A stretch of 64,000 bases of DNA from Streptococcus mitis (GCF_001281025.1 NZ_CP012646.1:1827001-1891000); one strand, 5' to 3'. Counted from the stretch's first letter, positions 1 to 8,207 are shown. Numbers and translations: made by a program. The notes: generated by a model from the sequence alone, not told the origin.

Positions 1-1079
1 CAGCTTACAACAGAGTTTTCTTCATGGATTTCCTTCTCCAGCTCCTCTAACCAGTTTTGATAATAGCTTTTCTCATCCCGTAACATCCGACTGCTATTCA
101 TTTTCTGTCTAGCAATCTTCATAGCCTTGTGAGTTTGAACTACATCTTTCTTTACCTTAAATTGATACCAAGCTTGAATGACCTGCATATCTGCTGTTTT
201 TAGAGATAAAAAGGATTTGACTCCTCGAATACTTGCATATTCTTCCGCCTTCTTATTATCTCCTTCCATCAGAGCAACTTGAAGAAGGTATAATTGAGAA
301 CTAGTTTTAGACATTGGATTGTCTGTTTTATCTAACACAGACTGAAACTGTTGCTTTGCAAGTTCTATATTATCATCCAATATGAATACCAACCCCTGAA
401 GAGTCTGAACACTTTCTGCAAAACTCCCTCTCACCTCCTCATCAACAGGCATGATAAAGTCTTTTAAATCATATTCTTGAGGAGCTAGCAAGGTCTGGGC
501 AGAATGCCTCAACATCAGGTAGGCGTATTTCGTATTTTCAGGGTGTTGTAGCAATTCCCAAATTTTTGCTCCATCGGTGATGCCGACTGGCAAAATGTTA
601 TTTAGGAAGAAAGACAAATTAAGAAAAATCCAAGTCCCTGCAAAATACCAGCTTCTTGTCAAAAATCCAAACACTATCGCCAATAATATCAAGCTGAGAT
701 GAACCATCAAGCCTCCTGAAAGCATCAGGATGATTCTTTGATCACTTTCATCCTCTTTTAAACCAATGTATTGAGCACCAACATTTTTCAGAATGGCTGT
801 TCTACTAAGATGAAACCTGCCTAACTTTTTGGTCAAAATAAAATGTCCTAACCCAAAAGCCACCAGACGATAGCCTGTCAGATAACCACAAAATGCATGA
901 CCAAGCTCATGAAGAATCAAGATTACATACATGCTTAGAAAAGCAAAAGCATAACCAAAACTAAAAACTAATAATGCAGAATAGCCCAACTCTGCAAATG
1001 CGATGGTTCCACAAGCAAAAGCTAGCATAATAAAGACAACAGCTAGCACATAAACCAAATAAATCCCAATTTTCTTCAT
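1..1079 (-). CDS. M50-family (site-2-protease-like) membrane metallopeptidase, 3' end outside window
   Basis: The minus-strand frame stays open from an ATG at 1079 to the window edge, so the C-terminus is missing. The start follows a GGAGA ribosome site. The N-terminal half is hydrophobic with several membrane segments. It contains a zinc motif HELGH at about residues 57-61 inside a membrane stretch. A later N-x-x-P-x-x-x-x-DG pattern (NILPVGITDG) matches the second metal-site motif of site-2 proteases. The remainder is a soluble, helical, TPR-like region rich in K, E and Q. Known members cleave membrane-embedded substrates or process peptides. The substrate here is unknown. It lies 18 bp downstream of the DUF3013 gene, so they may be co-transcribed. 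Confidence 0.82.
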   Translation of the reverse strand, partial: MKKIGIYLVYVLAVVFIMLAFACGTIAFAELGYSALLVFSFGYAFAFLSMYVILILHELGHAFCGYLTGYRLVAFGLGHFILTKKLGRFHLSRTAILKNVGAQYIGLKEDESDQRIILMLSGGLMVHLSLILLAIVFGFLTRSWYFAGTWIFLNLSFFLNNILPVGITDGAKIWELLQHPENTKYAYLMLRHSAQTLLAPQEYDLKDFIMPVDEEVRGSFAESVQTLQGLVFILDDNIELAKQQFQSVLDKTDNPMSKTSSQLYLLQVALMEGDNKKAEEYASIRGVKSFLSLKTADMQVIQAWYQFKVKKDVVQTHKAMKIARQKMNSSRMLRDEKSYYQNWLEELEKEIHEENSVVS

Positions 1080-1097
1080 AAAATCTCCAACCAACTC

Positions 1098-1568
1098 CTA
1101 ATATCTCGGATAAGGATAAAATTCTCCCTCTTCCAAGCCAACTTTTCCTTCTTCAAAGACTTCTTGGTTCCATTCCATGACGAATTCTTCTGCTTCTGGG
1201 TCTTCCAAAAAGTCCATGAGGGCATCTAGTCCAACCTCGGCAGTGTCTTTAAGGAATAGAGCAAAATAAGCTAAAAATTCACGAGAAAAACCTTTTTTAG
1301 GTAGGTAAGGAATAACCGTCAAATAGTCTTCCTCATTGACTGTTGATTTGGCAGGATTGTAAAAAAGCACTGCTTCCTCAAAGAGAATGTCATCTGACGA
1401 AACCTCTCCGTCTTCATCTACCATCTCCACACCTGCAGCGTTTTGCGCTTCCAATAGAAAACTCACTTCAACCGCGTGGTTACGCTTGTCCCAACTAATC
1501 TCAAAGTCAAAGGGAAAATTCTTCTCCAACTCTTCCTCTAAAACATCTAAAAATCCGTATGTTGCCAT
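1098..1568 (-). CDS. DUF3013 family protein
   Basis: A 156-residue, strongly acidic soluble protein with no signal peptide or membrane segment. The sequence, including the N-terminal MATYGFLDVLEEEL and the acidic C-terminus ending YPYPRY, matches the streptococcal DUF3013 family as I remember it. No enzymatic motif is visible. It lies between a membrane peptidase gene downstream and the divergent rarA upstream. The function is not known. The intergenic region 1569-1683 should hold divergent promoters for this gene and rarA. Confidence 0.85.
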   Translation of the reverse strand: MATYGFLDVLEEELEKNFPFDFEISWDKRNHAVEVSFLLEAQNAAGVEMVDEDGEVSSDDILFEEAVLFYNPAKSTVNEEDYLTVIPYLPKKGFSREFLAYFALFLKDTAEVGLDALMDFLEDPEAEEFVMEWNQEVFEEGKVGLEEGEFYPYPRY

Positions 1569-1683
1569 TTTGTCCTCTTTCTATGCGACTCTTTAATCGC
1601 CCCGATTGCTCGGAAATATGCTAAAATAGATACTACCATCTTACCACATATACATCAGAAAATCCACGTTAGAAAGGACTGCT

Positions 1684-2955
1684 ATGCCAGACAATCTCGC
1701 ACTTCGCATGCGCCCTAAAACCATCGATCAGGTCATCGGTCAGGAACATCTGGTCGGACAAGGAAAAATCATCCGTCGCATGGTGGAAGCCAACCGCCTG
1801 TCCTCCATGATTCTATATGGACCTCCTGGAATCGGCAAGACCAGTATTGCTTCAGCCATCGCTGGGACTACTAAGTATGCCTTTCGAACTTTCAATGCGA
1901 CAGTTGATAGTAAAAAGCGACTGCAAGAAATTGCGGAAGAGGCTAAATTTTCAGGTGGACTTGTACTACTCCTTGACGAGATTCATAGACTAGATAAAAC
2001 CAAGCAAGACTTCCTCTTGCCTCTCTTGGAAAGTGGTCTGGTCATCATGATTGGCGCTACGACTGAAAATCCTTTCTTCTCTGTCACTCCTGCCATTCGC
2101 AGTCGCGTTCAAATTTTTGAGTTGGAACCTCTGTCTAACCAAGAAGTCAAAGAGGCTCTACAGATAGCTCTAAGTAACCCTGAGCGTGGTTTTGATTTTC
2201 CAGTAGAACTAGATGAGGATGCGCTGGACTTCATCGCAACCTCTACAAACGGAGACCTGCGCTCTGCCTTTAACTCACTGGATTTGGCTGTTCTTTCTAC
2301 CCCTGAGAATGATAAGGGCATTCGCCATATCACTCTAGACATCATGGAAAATAGTCTTCAGAGAAGCTACATCACTATGGACAAGGATGGAGACGGTCAC
2401 TATGATGTTCTATCTGCCCTGCAAAAGTCTATCCGTGGCTCAGATGTTGATGCCAGTCTTCACTATGCTGCCCGCTTGATTGAGGCTGGGGATCTGCCAA
2501 GTCTCGCTCGTCGCTTGACCGTTATCGCCTATGAAGATATCGGTTTGGCCAACCCTGAAGCCCAGATTCATACCGTGACTGCTCTGGATGCTGCCCAGAA
2601 GATTGGGTTCCCAGAAGCCCGCATTCTCATTGCCAATGTCGTGATTGATTTGGCCCTTTCTCCAAAATCCAACTCAGCCTATGTAGCTATGGATAAGGCA
2701 CTTGCTGACCTCAAAACATCAGGGCACTTGCCTATTCCGCGACACCTGCGTGATGGACACTACAGCGGAAGCAAGGAACTAGGGAATGCCCAAGACTATC
2801 TCTATCCACACAACTATCCTGGAAATTGGGTCAAGCAAGACTATCTACCAGAAAAAATTCGTAATCATCACTATTTCCAAGCAGAAGATACTGGTAAATA
2901 TGAACGGGCTTTGGCTCAAAGAAAGGAAGCTATCGACCGTTTGCGAAAAATCTGA
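1684..2955 (+). CDS. rarA: Replication-associated recombination protein A (AAA+ ATPase)
   Basis: A 423-residue AAA+ ATPase of the RarA/MgsA/WRNIP1 family, which acts at stalled replication forks. Walker A GPPGIGKT is at residues 46-53 and Walker B LLLDEIHR around 95-102. A sensor-1 segment (GATTENPFF) follows. The C-terminal half carries the family's oligomerisation region, including YEDIGLANP and the HYSGSKELG stretch. Length is normal for the family. An AGAAAGGAC ribosome site precedes the ATG. In Bacillus subtilis the orthologue (yrvN) also neighbours a 6S RNA gene, which fits the RNA found just downstream here. Confidence 0.96.
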   Translation: MPDNLALRMRPKTIDQVIGQEHLVGQGKIIRRMVEANRLSSMILYGPPGIGKTSIASAIAGTTKYAFRTFNATVDSKKRLQEIAEEAKFSGGLVLLLDEIHRLDKTKQDFLLPLLESGLVIMIGATTENPFFSVTPAIRSRVQIFELEPLSNQEVKEALQIALSNPERGFDFPVELDEDALDFIATSTNGDLRSAFNSLDLAVLSTPENDKGIRHITLDIMENSLQRSYITMDKDGDGHYDVLSALQKSIRGSDVDASLHYAARLIEAGDLPSLARRLTVIAYEDIGLANPEAQIHTVTALDAAQKIGFPEARILIANVVIDLALSPKSNSAYVAMDKALADLKTSGHLPIPRHLRDGHYSGSKELGNAQDYLYPHNYPGNWVKQDYLPEKIRNHHYFQAEDTGKYERALAQRKEAIDRLRKI

Positions 2956-2984
2956 AATCCTTTTCAAAAAATTGCACTTTCCTC

Positions 2985-3012
2985 TTGATTTTTTTTGAAA
3001 AAGTGGTATTAT
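2985..3012 (+). promoter_or_regulatory. Promoter of the 6S-like RNA
   Basis: A -35-like TTGATT (2985-2990) and -10 TATTAT (3007-3012) are separated by 16 bp. A TG one base upstream of the -10 makes it an extended -10. The predicted start is about 3019-3020, just ahead of the terminal stem of the RNA. Confidence 0.6.
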
Positions 3013-3019
3013 ATAAACA

Positions 3020-3211
3020 TAGAAACGCTGTGGTGTACGACTTCACACTTAAGTGTTGACCGACTATTTTTTGTATTATTAGGGAAACAAAAGTCTTCTA
3101 ACAGCATGTAGGCCGTCTCACACGGAAACAGCTTCAGTTAGAGCGAGTTGCCCACCTGCTTAATTGCGCGGGTTCAATACAAACCGTGAAGTTTCGGCAC
3201 CAATACAGCTT
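3020..3211 (+). ncRNA. ssrS: 6S RNA (SsrS-like)
   Basis: A roughly 190-nt non-coding transcript unit sits between rarA and tRNA-Lys. Its ends pair: GCTGT plus GGTG (3027-3035) with CACC plus ACAGC (3198-3209), forming a long closing stem, followed by a T-run (3210-3215) that could end transcription. No open frame covers it. 6S RNA binds the housekeeping RNA polymerase holoenzyme and mimics an open promoter. The call rests on the closing stem, the length, the strong promoter and the rarA neighbourhood, which is also seen for 6S-1 in Bacillus. A covariance-model search was not possible here. Confidence 0.72.
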
Positions 3212-3219
3212 TTTTCTTT

Positions 3220-3292
3220 GCCTCCTTAGCTCAGCTGGCAGAGCAGCGGACTCTTAATCCGTGGGTCACAGGTTCGATCCCTGTAGGGGGCA
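3220..3292 (+). tRNA. tRNA-Lys (anticodon CTT)
   Basis: A complete 73-nt cloverleaf. The acceptor GCCTCCT pairs with AGGGGGC, the D-arm is GCTC/GAGC, and the anticodon stem GCGGA/TCCGT closes the loop CTCTTAA (anticodon CTT, reading AAG). The T-arm is ACAGG/CCTGT. CCA is not encoded. The last 12 nt form the left attachment core of the mobile element that follows. Confidence 0.97.
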
Positions 3293-3293
3293 T
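3281..3293 (+). repeat. Left attachment core (attL)
   Basis: CTGTAGGGGGCAT spans the T-arm and acceptor 3' strand of tRNA-Lys. It is repeated exactly at 13644-13656. Confidence 0.8.
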
Positions 3294-3305
3294 AATTTAG
3301 TGCCT

Positions 3306-3332
3306 AAAAGCCTTATTCTAAAGGCTTTTTTT
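3306..3332 (+). terminator. Terminator after tRNA-Lys
   Basis: An AAGCCTT / AAGGCTT hairpin (3308-3314 with 3321-3327) is followed by a run of seven T. Related hairpins follow each of the later att-like copies in the window. Confidence 0.75.
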
Positions 3333-3338
3333 CGTATC

Positions 3339-3358
3339 TGTTCTACTTTTGTTCTACC
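3339..3358 (+). repeat. Left subterminal 20-bp repeat, candidate integrase arm site
   Basis: TGTTCTACTTTTGTTCTACC, itself two TTCTAC units, overlaps the end of the integrase gene. It recurs exactly at 13533-13552 near the right end, and at 17807-17826. Confidence 0.65.
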
Positions 3359-4485
3359 AACGGATACTCACTTAAAAGGTTTCGAATAATCTGATGTTCT
3401 TTTTCTTTCTTCTCTTTTAAAAGATGACCATATGTTTCTGTTACCTGTTTTATATTTTTATGACCCATTACATGAGCAACCACCCAGATATCAATTCCCT
3501 TTGCAAGCAACATGCTAGCATAAGTATGCCTTATACCCGTAGCAGTTAAATTATATGGAAAAATTTCTAGTTTTTTTAGTATCGTTTGTAAACTTTGATT
3601 TACAGCATTGTTACTAGGAACTCCATACACAGTATCATAGAAGAGGAAATTTTCTTTTTCCTTAATCCCTTGATTTTTATAGACAATCTTTTGTTCTTTC
3701 TTTAATAATTTCAAAACCTCAGATGTTTCTTCATCTATAGGTACATCTCGAACAGATGTATCCGTTTTGGGTGGTCTCCATTTATAATTATAGTAGCGCC
3801 TATAAGTGTGAATTACTTGATTTTCAAAATCAACGCAATCCCAAGTTAAACCTAAAATCTCTCCGAAACGCATCCCTGTTTTAAAGGAAACAAACAAAAG
3901 ATAAGGAATCACAGATTTACTGTAATTAAGATGACTTTTTAAATGAACTAAAATCTTATAATAGTCTTCAATATTATCAATATATTTTTCGTCTGTTGTC
4001 TTGCTTTTCTTCATCCCTGAAATAATCGCACCATCAGTAAAATCAACTATATCTAATTGGTCACGTTGAGCAAACTGAATGACTTTTCGGATTTCTGAGT
4101 TTAGTCGTGCTACAGTATCTTTTGTAACCCTCTCAGCATACGAATTTAAAGCTCGTTGATATTGACTAAAACGAATAGAAGTTGCCGATCTATCTTGAAA
4201 AAGTTCCTTTATCAAGTCCCCTCTCTTCATATGCTTAAAAAGCGTTGATTCACTTTTTCCAAGTGGTCTTACAACAACATCAAACCACTCTTCCCATAAC
4301 TCATATAAACTAGCTTGCGAATTAATTTTTGCACCTGACATCAACTTCAATTCGATAGCTAAAGCTTCTTTTTCTGCTTCCTTCTTCGTTCGGAAACCAC
4401 CTTTTGATGCAACAAGTTTTTTGTCACTATCTACAATTCTATAATCCCATGTACCACCTTTTGTACGTTGTCTAAAAGTTGCCAA
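3343..4485 (-). CDS. int: Tyrosine site-specific integrase
   Basis: A 380-residue integrase for integration and excision at tRNA-Lys. The N-terminal ~50 residues form an arm-binding type domain (AP2-like), followed by a SAM-like core-binding domain (about 60-150) and the catalytic domain. Catalytic candidates are Arg206 (TGMRFGEI), Lys240, Arg319 and His320 (GIRHTYAS), His342 (MGHKN) and Tyr352 (TYGHLL). The first position of the usual HxxR box is Thr316, not His. The gene ends inside the subterminal repeat and 51 bp from the tRNA, as is typical for tRNA-targeting elements. Normal length, no frameshift. Confidence 0.96.
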   Translation of the reverse strand: MATFRQRTKGGTWDYRIVDSDKKLVASKGGFRTKKEAEKEALAIELKLMSGAKINSQASLYELWEEWFDVVVRPLGKSESTLFKHMKRGDLIKELFQDRSATSIRFSQYQRALNSYAERVTKDTVARLNSEIRKVIQFAQRDQLDIVDFTDGAIISGMKKSKTTDEKYIDNIEDYYKILVHLKSHLNYSKSVIPYLLFVSFKTGMRFGEILGLTWDCVDFENQVIHTYRRYYNYKWRPPKTDTSVRDVPIDEETSEVLKLLKKEQKIVYKNQGIKEKENFLFYDTVYGVPSNNAVNQSLQTILKKLEIFPYNLTATGIRHTYASMLLAKGIDIWVVAHVMGHKNIKQVTETYGHLLKEKKEKEHQIIRNLLSEYPLVEQK

Positions 4486-4529
4486 TAGTTACCTCTTTCA
4501 TTAGATAACCAAGGTTTTTGCCAAGGCTA

Positions 4530-4871
4530 TTATATCATAATTTCTCTAAAGTTTTCTTCAAACCATTGTTTTGTTTTACTCGCCAAAAAGAAATAGCGTC
4601 CACCTTGGTTCTCAGGATATTTAACAAACCCATTTGGATTTAATTCAACATCAATTTCTCTACGGATTTTTGGGTTATACAATACATTATCAAGTAACCA
4701 CGGTCTTGAAACTGATAAAAGTTGTAGAACATCAGATAAGGTCATATACCTACCTTGAGAAGAGTTATGTTGTAAATTATCATATTCTTTTCTATCAACG
4801 ATAATTTTATCTTCTGGCAATTGTATCTCTATATTGATTAAATCAACAGTAATTTTATTTATCTCAGTCAT
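4530..4871 (-). CDS. DUF771-like phage/IME protein, possible excisionase
   Basis: A 113-residue protein between int and the Rep_trans gene. The start at 4871 is preferred to an upstream ATG at 4940 because AAGGAG lies seven bases before it. The central MTLSDVLQLLSVSRPWLLDNVLY looks like a small winged-helix/MerR-like DNA-binding segment and the end (FFLASKTKQWFEENF) resembles DUF771 proteins of lactic phages. In this position it could direct excision or regulate int, but this is inferred from location only. Confidence 0.75.
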   Translation of the reverse strand: MTEINKITVDLINIEIQLPEDKIIVDRKEYDNLQHNSSQGRYMTLSDVLQLLSVSRPWLLDNVLYNPKIRREIDVELNPNGFVKYPENQGGRYFFLASKTKQWFEENFREIMI

Positions 4872-4946
4872 AGAAAATTCTCCTTTTTTATGAGACAATA
4901 GTATAGAGATGGTGAAAATCATCCCTATACTATTTTTCACGCAATA

Positions 4947-6179
4947 TTACTCTTTATTTTTAGGTCGTTTCGGAGTAATATTGTTTTTTTGATAGAATAA
5001 ATTAAAACTATCTTCAAAATACTCTTTATAATTTAATTGAGAGAGCTCTGAACCAAATTTGTTAATCCATAGCTCAACATCTTGGTTTGGTAGGTAGTTC
5101 CACTCATACTCTTGAATTAGCCTAATGATAAAGTGATTACGGGCTTGCGTACCCCAAATTTCCTCAATTTTCTTTAGAAGTGGATAAAATCCGCTACCTT
5201 TTAACAAATAAGAAATGGTTGCTAATAAATCATTATTTCGAGAGTTTAAGGATTCAAGCTCTGGGAAGCTACCAAATCCTTTAAGTAAATCACTAGTGAA
5301 TGGCAACAGTTGACCAGTCTTGGTGTCATGAAAACAATACTTGTCAATCATTTTATTAACAATGAGCTTGCTCAAATCTTGAGGGCTATCAATATCAAGA
5401 AGTAAGGCTAGTATTTGATTGCTATAAGTTCCTTTGTAAGAAGCTTCCATACGGACCCAAGAATTGCAATACTTAGTTAAGTGCATATAGCGACCTTGAT
5501 TGTCTAATTGTTCCTGATACTTGTTATAGATCCGCAACAGAGCATTTACATTCTTTTTCTTGCTACCAATATATATCGTTTGCGCCTGACCATTTACTTC
5601 TTGAGCGCTAATGTTAGAAACATTTTTACGTCCCTTGTGATTGGTAATGATATATCGCTTACCTTTCATACTTTGGTAAAGCTCACTGACAGACATTGGA
5701 TAATTAAAGTAATCAACAGCAAGGTCAATACGAGAGAGGCGCAAGTCATAATAGTCAGCGTACAGCAGTTGTGCTATATTGTGAACGTCAATTGCTTCAC
5801 TATAATAGTCTTGATAGGAGGCTTTATAGTGAGACAAAGCCGATGCAGAAAATTTCAGGATAATTCCCATAGTAAAATTAGTTTGATGCCAAGCAATCGC
5901 AAAGTAATAAGGGAGATTCTGAAAGGTAAAGCCGTCAGTATAGCCTGCTGGTGAGGTTTTCAGTGGAATATAATCTCCAAATAGAACTGGGAGGGATAGC
6001 TTTTCTGCTACTGTTTCAGATAGAGATAAAGCAATTTGATGCCAATTATCTGGATATTCTCCTACAGTATCTTCTGTCGGTTTGATGACAAACGTAGCTT
6101 CATCGATACTAGTCATGATGACTGGCTTGCGGTTATTGTTTTTTTGAAGATACTCTTCAATTTCATTTTTATAAGACAT
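4947..6179 (-). CDS. Rep_trans / MobT-type replication initiator or relaxase
   Basis: A 410-residue protein of the replication initiation factor family, which includes plasmid RCR initiators, Tn916 Orf20 and ICEBs1 NicK. Diagnostic segments are RLSRIDLAVDYF (147-158), a TIYIGSKKKN block (201-210) with RIYNKYQEQ after it, and WVRMEASYKG (241-250). It would nick one strand at oriT to start rolling-circle transfer or replication of the excised circle. It starts 6 bp after a CCTTCTTT (AAAGAAGG) ribosome site, and the candidate oriT lies in the 311-bp gap upstream, matching the MobT arrangement. No lesion is seen. I cannot tell whether it acts mainly in transfer or in maintenance. Confidence 0.88.
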   Translation of the reverse strand: MSYKNEIEEYLQKNNNRKPVIMTSIDEATFVIKPTEDTVGEYPDNWHQIALSLSETVAEKLSLPVLFGDYIPLKTSPAGYTDGFTFQNLPYYFAIAWHQTNFTMGIILKFSASALSHYKASYQDYYSEAIDVHNIAQLLYADYYDLRLSRIDLAVDYFNYPMSVSELYQSMKGKRYIITNHKGRKNVSNISAQEVNGQAQTIYIGSKKKNVNALLRIYNKYQEQLDNQGRYMHLTKYCNSWVRMEASYKGTYSNQILALLLDIDSPQDLSKLIVNKMIDKYCFHDTKTGQLLPFTSDLLKGFGSFPELESLNSRNNDLLATISYLLKGSGFYPLLKKIEEIWGTQARNHFIIRLIQEYEWNYLPNQDVELWINKFGSELSQLNYKEYFEDSFNLFYQKNNITPKRPKNKE

Positions 6180-6417
6180 AATCTCCTTCTTTCAGTTCGC
6201 CTAATAAGTGAAAATTAACAAGGCGGTGGATTATTTTTGTTAACTATTACTTGAGTAGCGAAATTTCTATATTTTAATTATTCCACTATTTCAAGGAATA
6301 AGCACCCTAAGTTTTATCAAGTACGAAAAGACTTGATTTGAGAGCTTTTTAAAGTAGAGAGAAGTTCTTTCCCTAAAGTGGGATTTCTAAAGCAAAGAAT
6401 TTAGGTGACAATGGAAC

Positions 6418-6468
6418 GGGGGTTATTACATATCCCCCTACTGCTCGGCAGAGCCGAGCGAGGCAGTA
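6418..6468. other. Candidate origin of transfer (oriT) or double-strand origin
   Basis: Two adjacent hairpins lie between the ATPase and Rep_trans genes. The first is GGGGG (6418-6422) with CCCCC (6434-6438) around an 11-nt loop. The second is GCTCGGC-AGA-GCCGAGC (6443-6459), a perfect 7-bp stem, with TACTGC / GCAGTA (6439-6444 and 6463-6468) outside it. The G/C-run repeat with a ~10-nt loop resembles the MobT-type oriT of Tn916 and ICEBs1 as I remember them. This is GC-rich in an AT-rich element. The rest of the gap (6180-6417) shows no gene. Confidence 0.6.
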
Positions 6469-6490
6469 AGACATTCTGCTTCGCCACGGG

Positions 6491-7225
6491 CTACTCAGAG
6501 TCAACTGCCTCACTACTCTTATACATACCCTCTAAAATCTTGCTCTGAACTTTAGCTACATTATAAATCGGAACAACTATTTCTTTAGTTGCTTCTCCAG
6601 AACTAATGAGATATCCCCTACCTCTAGAATGTTTACGATTTACTACATCTTTCTCATCGCTTATTAACATATTTAATACTTCTTTACTGAATGACCCAAG
6701 AAGTAGAATATTATGTATATTTTCTCTCGACTTACCAAAATATTCCGCATCTGGTCTTTGCTGACTAATCCAAACATGAATATTAAAAGATCTACCAAGC
6801 ATCAAAATCCTTGAAAGTTGTCTAATCCTAGTATCACGTTCCTTCTTTTCTAGCATCGTAAAATACGCACTCATCTCATCAATAAAACATATGATTAGAC
6901 TTCTACTTTCATCTTGTCCAGATTGCCTGTTTTTCAGCAAAGTATCAGATACAAAATCAAAGAACAATCCTACTCTTTCAAATCTATAAAAATGCTCCTG
7001 ATTCTCAAGAAATGAAAACTCTAAATCTCCTTTGAAGTCTGCGACAACTAATTTTGCAGAGCTCAAAACTGCTTTTGCAAGTAGTAACTGACTTGCATAT
7101 GTCTTACCGCTTCCACTCGAACCAAAAATTGCTAAATGTGGTTTTTTTACATCTATTGGGAGAGGAAAGTGAATTCCTCTCTTCAATAACTCAGCATCTA
7201 GTACAGCATTAATTACTGAAATCAC
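6491..7225 (-). CDS. FtsK/TcpA-like DNA-translocating ATPase
   Basis: A 244-residue FtsK-HerA type ATPase. Walker A GSSGSGKT is at residues 35-42, Walker B LIICFIDE at about 110-117, and a glutamine box WISQQRP near 152-158. It lacks the N-terminal membrane domain and the gamma DNA-reading domain of chromosomal FtsK. Short ATPases of this kind act as coupling proteins in streptococcal mobilizable elements, delivering the nicked strand to a secretion channel. It overlaps the next gene by 17 bp. That neighbour supplies membrane segments, so the two may make up a split coupling protein. Confidence 0.85.
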   Translation of the reverse strand: MISVINAVLDAELLKRGIHFPLPIDVKKPHLAIFGSSGSGKTYASQLLLAKAVLSSAKLVVADFKGDLEFSFLENQEHFYRFERVGLFFDFVSDTLLKNRQSGQDESRSLIICFIDEMSAYFTMLEKKERDTRIRQLSRILMLGRSFNIHVWISQQRPDAEYFGKSRENIHNILLLGSFSKEVLNMLISDEKDVVNRKHSRGRGYLISSGEATKEIVVPIYNVAKVQSKILEGMYKSSEAVDSE

Positions 7226-7859
7226 TATCCTCTACCTGCACTATTTTTTCTTGTTTAGCTTTATATACATCTAATTCTTTCTTGAAAGAACTAGCTTCAT
7301 TCCCATTAACAGCAAGCAAAAAGCGTATAAATAGATAGTTCACGTTATTATACTCGGCTACTGCTACTGATTGACACGAAAAGCTTTCAGCGTTTGTTGA
7401 TGTCATAGCATGATTTTCAAGAAACTCTGACAAATAAATATTTATTTGAGCTTCAACTTCATTAGAGTTGAAGTCTTTTACATTTGAATCTGTCACACAC
7501 ACTACTTCAATAATTTTTGCAGTTTTTTTCTTGCTCGCTCGAACTGCTTGCCATTTTTGAAAAAGATAACGATTTTTAGAGTCTGAATCCAATCTACTTA
7601 CAATTTGTTTGAAACACAGAGAGAGTTTGCTATTATCATAGTAAACTTCTTCTCGTTTTGTATTCAAACCAACCCACACAGCAAACGGTAACGCTATAAG
7701 CAGTAAAACAACCATTTTTAATAAAAGATCCAAAATAGCTGGTAAAGCATAAATAAAGCTAATCAATAAAGCTAACGACACAAGAATTAGTAAAAACTTC
7801 TCTAACTCTGTACGTTTTTTGAAATAATCTATTGCTACTCTATACTTGTTTTTAAACAT
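7209..7859 (-). CDS. Unknown membrane-anchored protein of the mobilization operon
   Basis: A 216-residue protein I do not recognise. Residues ~20-66 contain two hydrophobic segments (LLILVSLALLISFIYAL and MVVLLLIALPFAVWVGL); the remainder is a mixed soluble domain. The topology suggests a membrane anchor with a cytoplasmic body. It overlaps the ATPase start by 17 bp, indicating coupled translation. The N-terminal membrane part of full-length TcpA coupling proteins has a similar layout, so this could be the anchor half of the split ATPase. Inference only. Confidence 0.7.
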   Translation of the reverse strand: MFKNKYRVAIDYFKKRTELEKFLLILVSLALLISFIYALPAILDLLLKMVVLLLIALPFAVWVGLNTKREEVYYDNSKLSLCFKQIVSRLDSDSKNRYLFQKWQAVRASKKKTAKIIEVVCVTDSNVKDFNSNEVEAQINIYLSEFLENHAMTSTNAESFSCQSVAVAEYNNVNYLFIRFLLAVNGNEASSFKKELDVYKAKQEKIVQVEDSDFSN

Positions 7860-7869
7860 ATTAAGTACC

Positions 7870-8166
7870 TCAGCTGGCTTGAGAGACTTTTACAGAGTCT
7901 GCTTTAATTGATAAAGAAGCACTATTCCCTGAAATATACGAGCTAATTGTAGTATTTGAAAGTGTTAATGTAACTACACTATCTAAATACTTTATAAAGT
8001 CGCTAGCATTTACATTCATAACTTTAATTGAATGTGTTGTAAACCTTCCATTTGCTGTCCGGCTCCCAATCTGGAAAGTCGCACCAACTACAACAGCTGT
8101 CTCAAAATCTTTACTATCTGAGACACCAAGTAGTAAACCTGCTGTCTGTAATGTTAAACAATTCAT
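7870..8166 (-). CDS. Small unknown protein, first gene of the mobilization operon
   Basis: A 98-residue, Ser/Thr/Val-rich protein without signal or membrane segments, predicted to be mainly beta. It is 10 bp upstream of the membrane protein gene, and would be first in the operon 8166 to 4530. Position and size recall the small OB-fold DUF961-type proteins (Tn916 Orf22/23, ICEBs1 HelP) that precede the ATPase and help the helicase. I see no clear sequence match, so that is only a suggestion. Confidence 0.6.
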   Translation of the reverse strand: MNCLTLQTAGLLLGVSDSKDFETAVVVGATFQIGSRTANGRFTTHSIKVMNVNASDFIKYLDSVVTLTLSNTTISSYISGNSASLSIKADSVKVSQAS

Positions 8167-8207
8167 GATTGTTCTCTTTTCTATCTCTATTCATTAACAT
8201 TTCTACT

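Noticed and set aside
3027..3209. Considered as a tmRNA or scRNA instead of 6S RNA
   Set aside because: No tRNA-like ends, no tag reading frame and no SRP Alu-like elements; the long closing stem and rarA neighbour suit 6S RNA.
5508..5954. 148-codon open frame opposite the Rep_trans gene
   Set aside because: Antisense shadow with no ribosome site; the Rep_trans frame carries clear family motifs.
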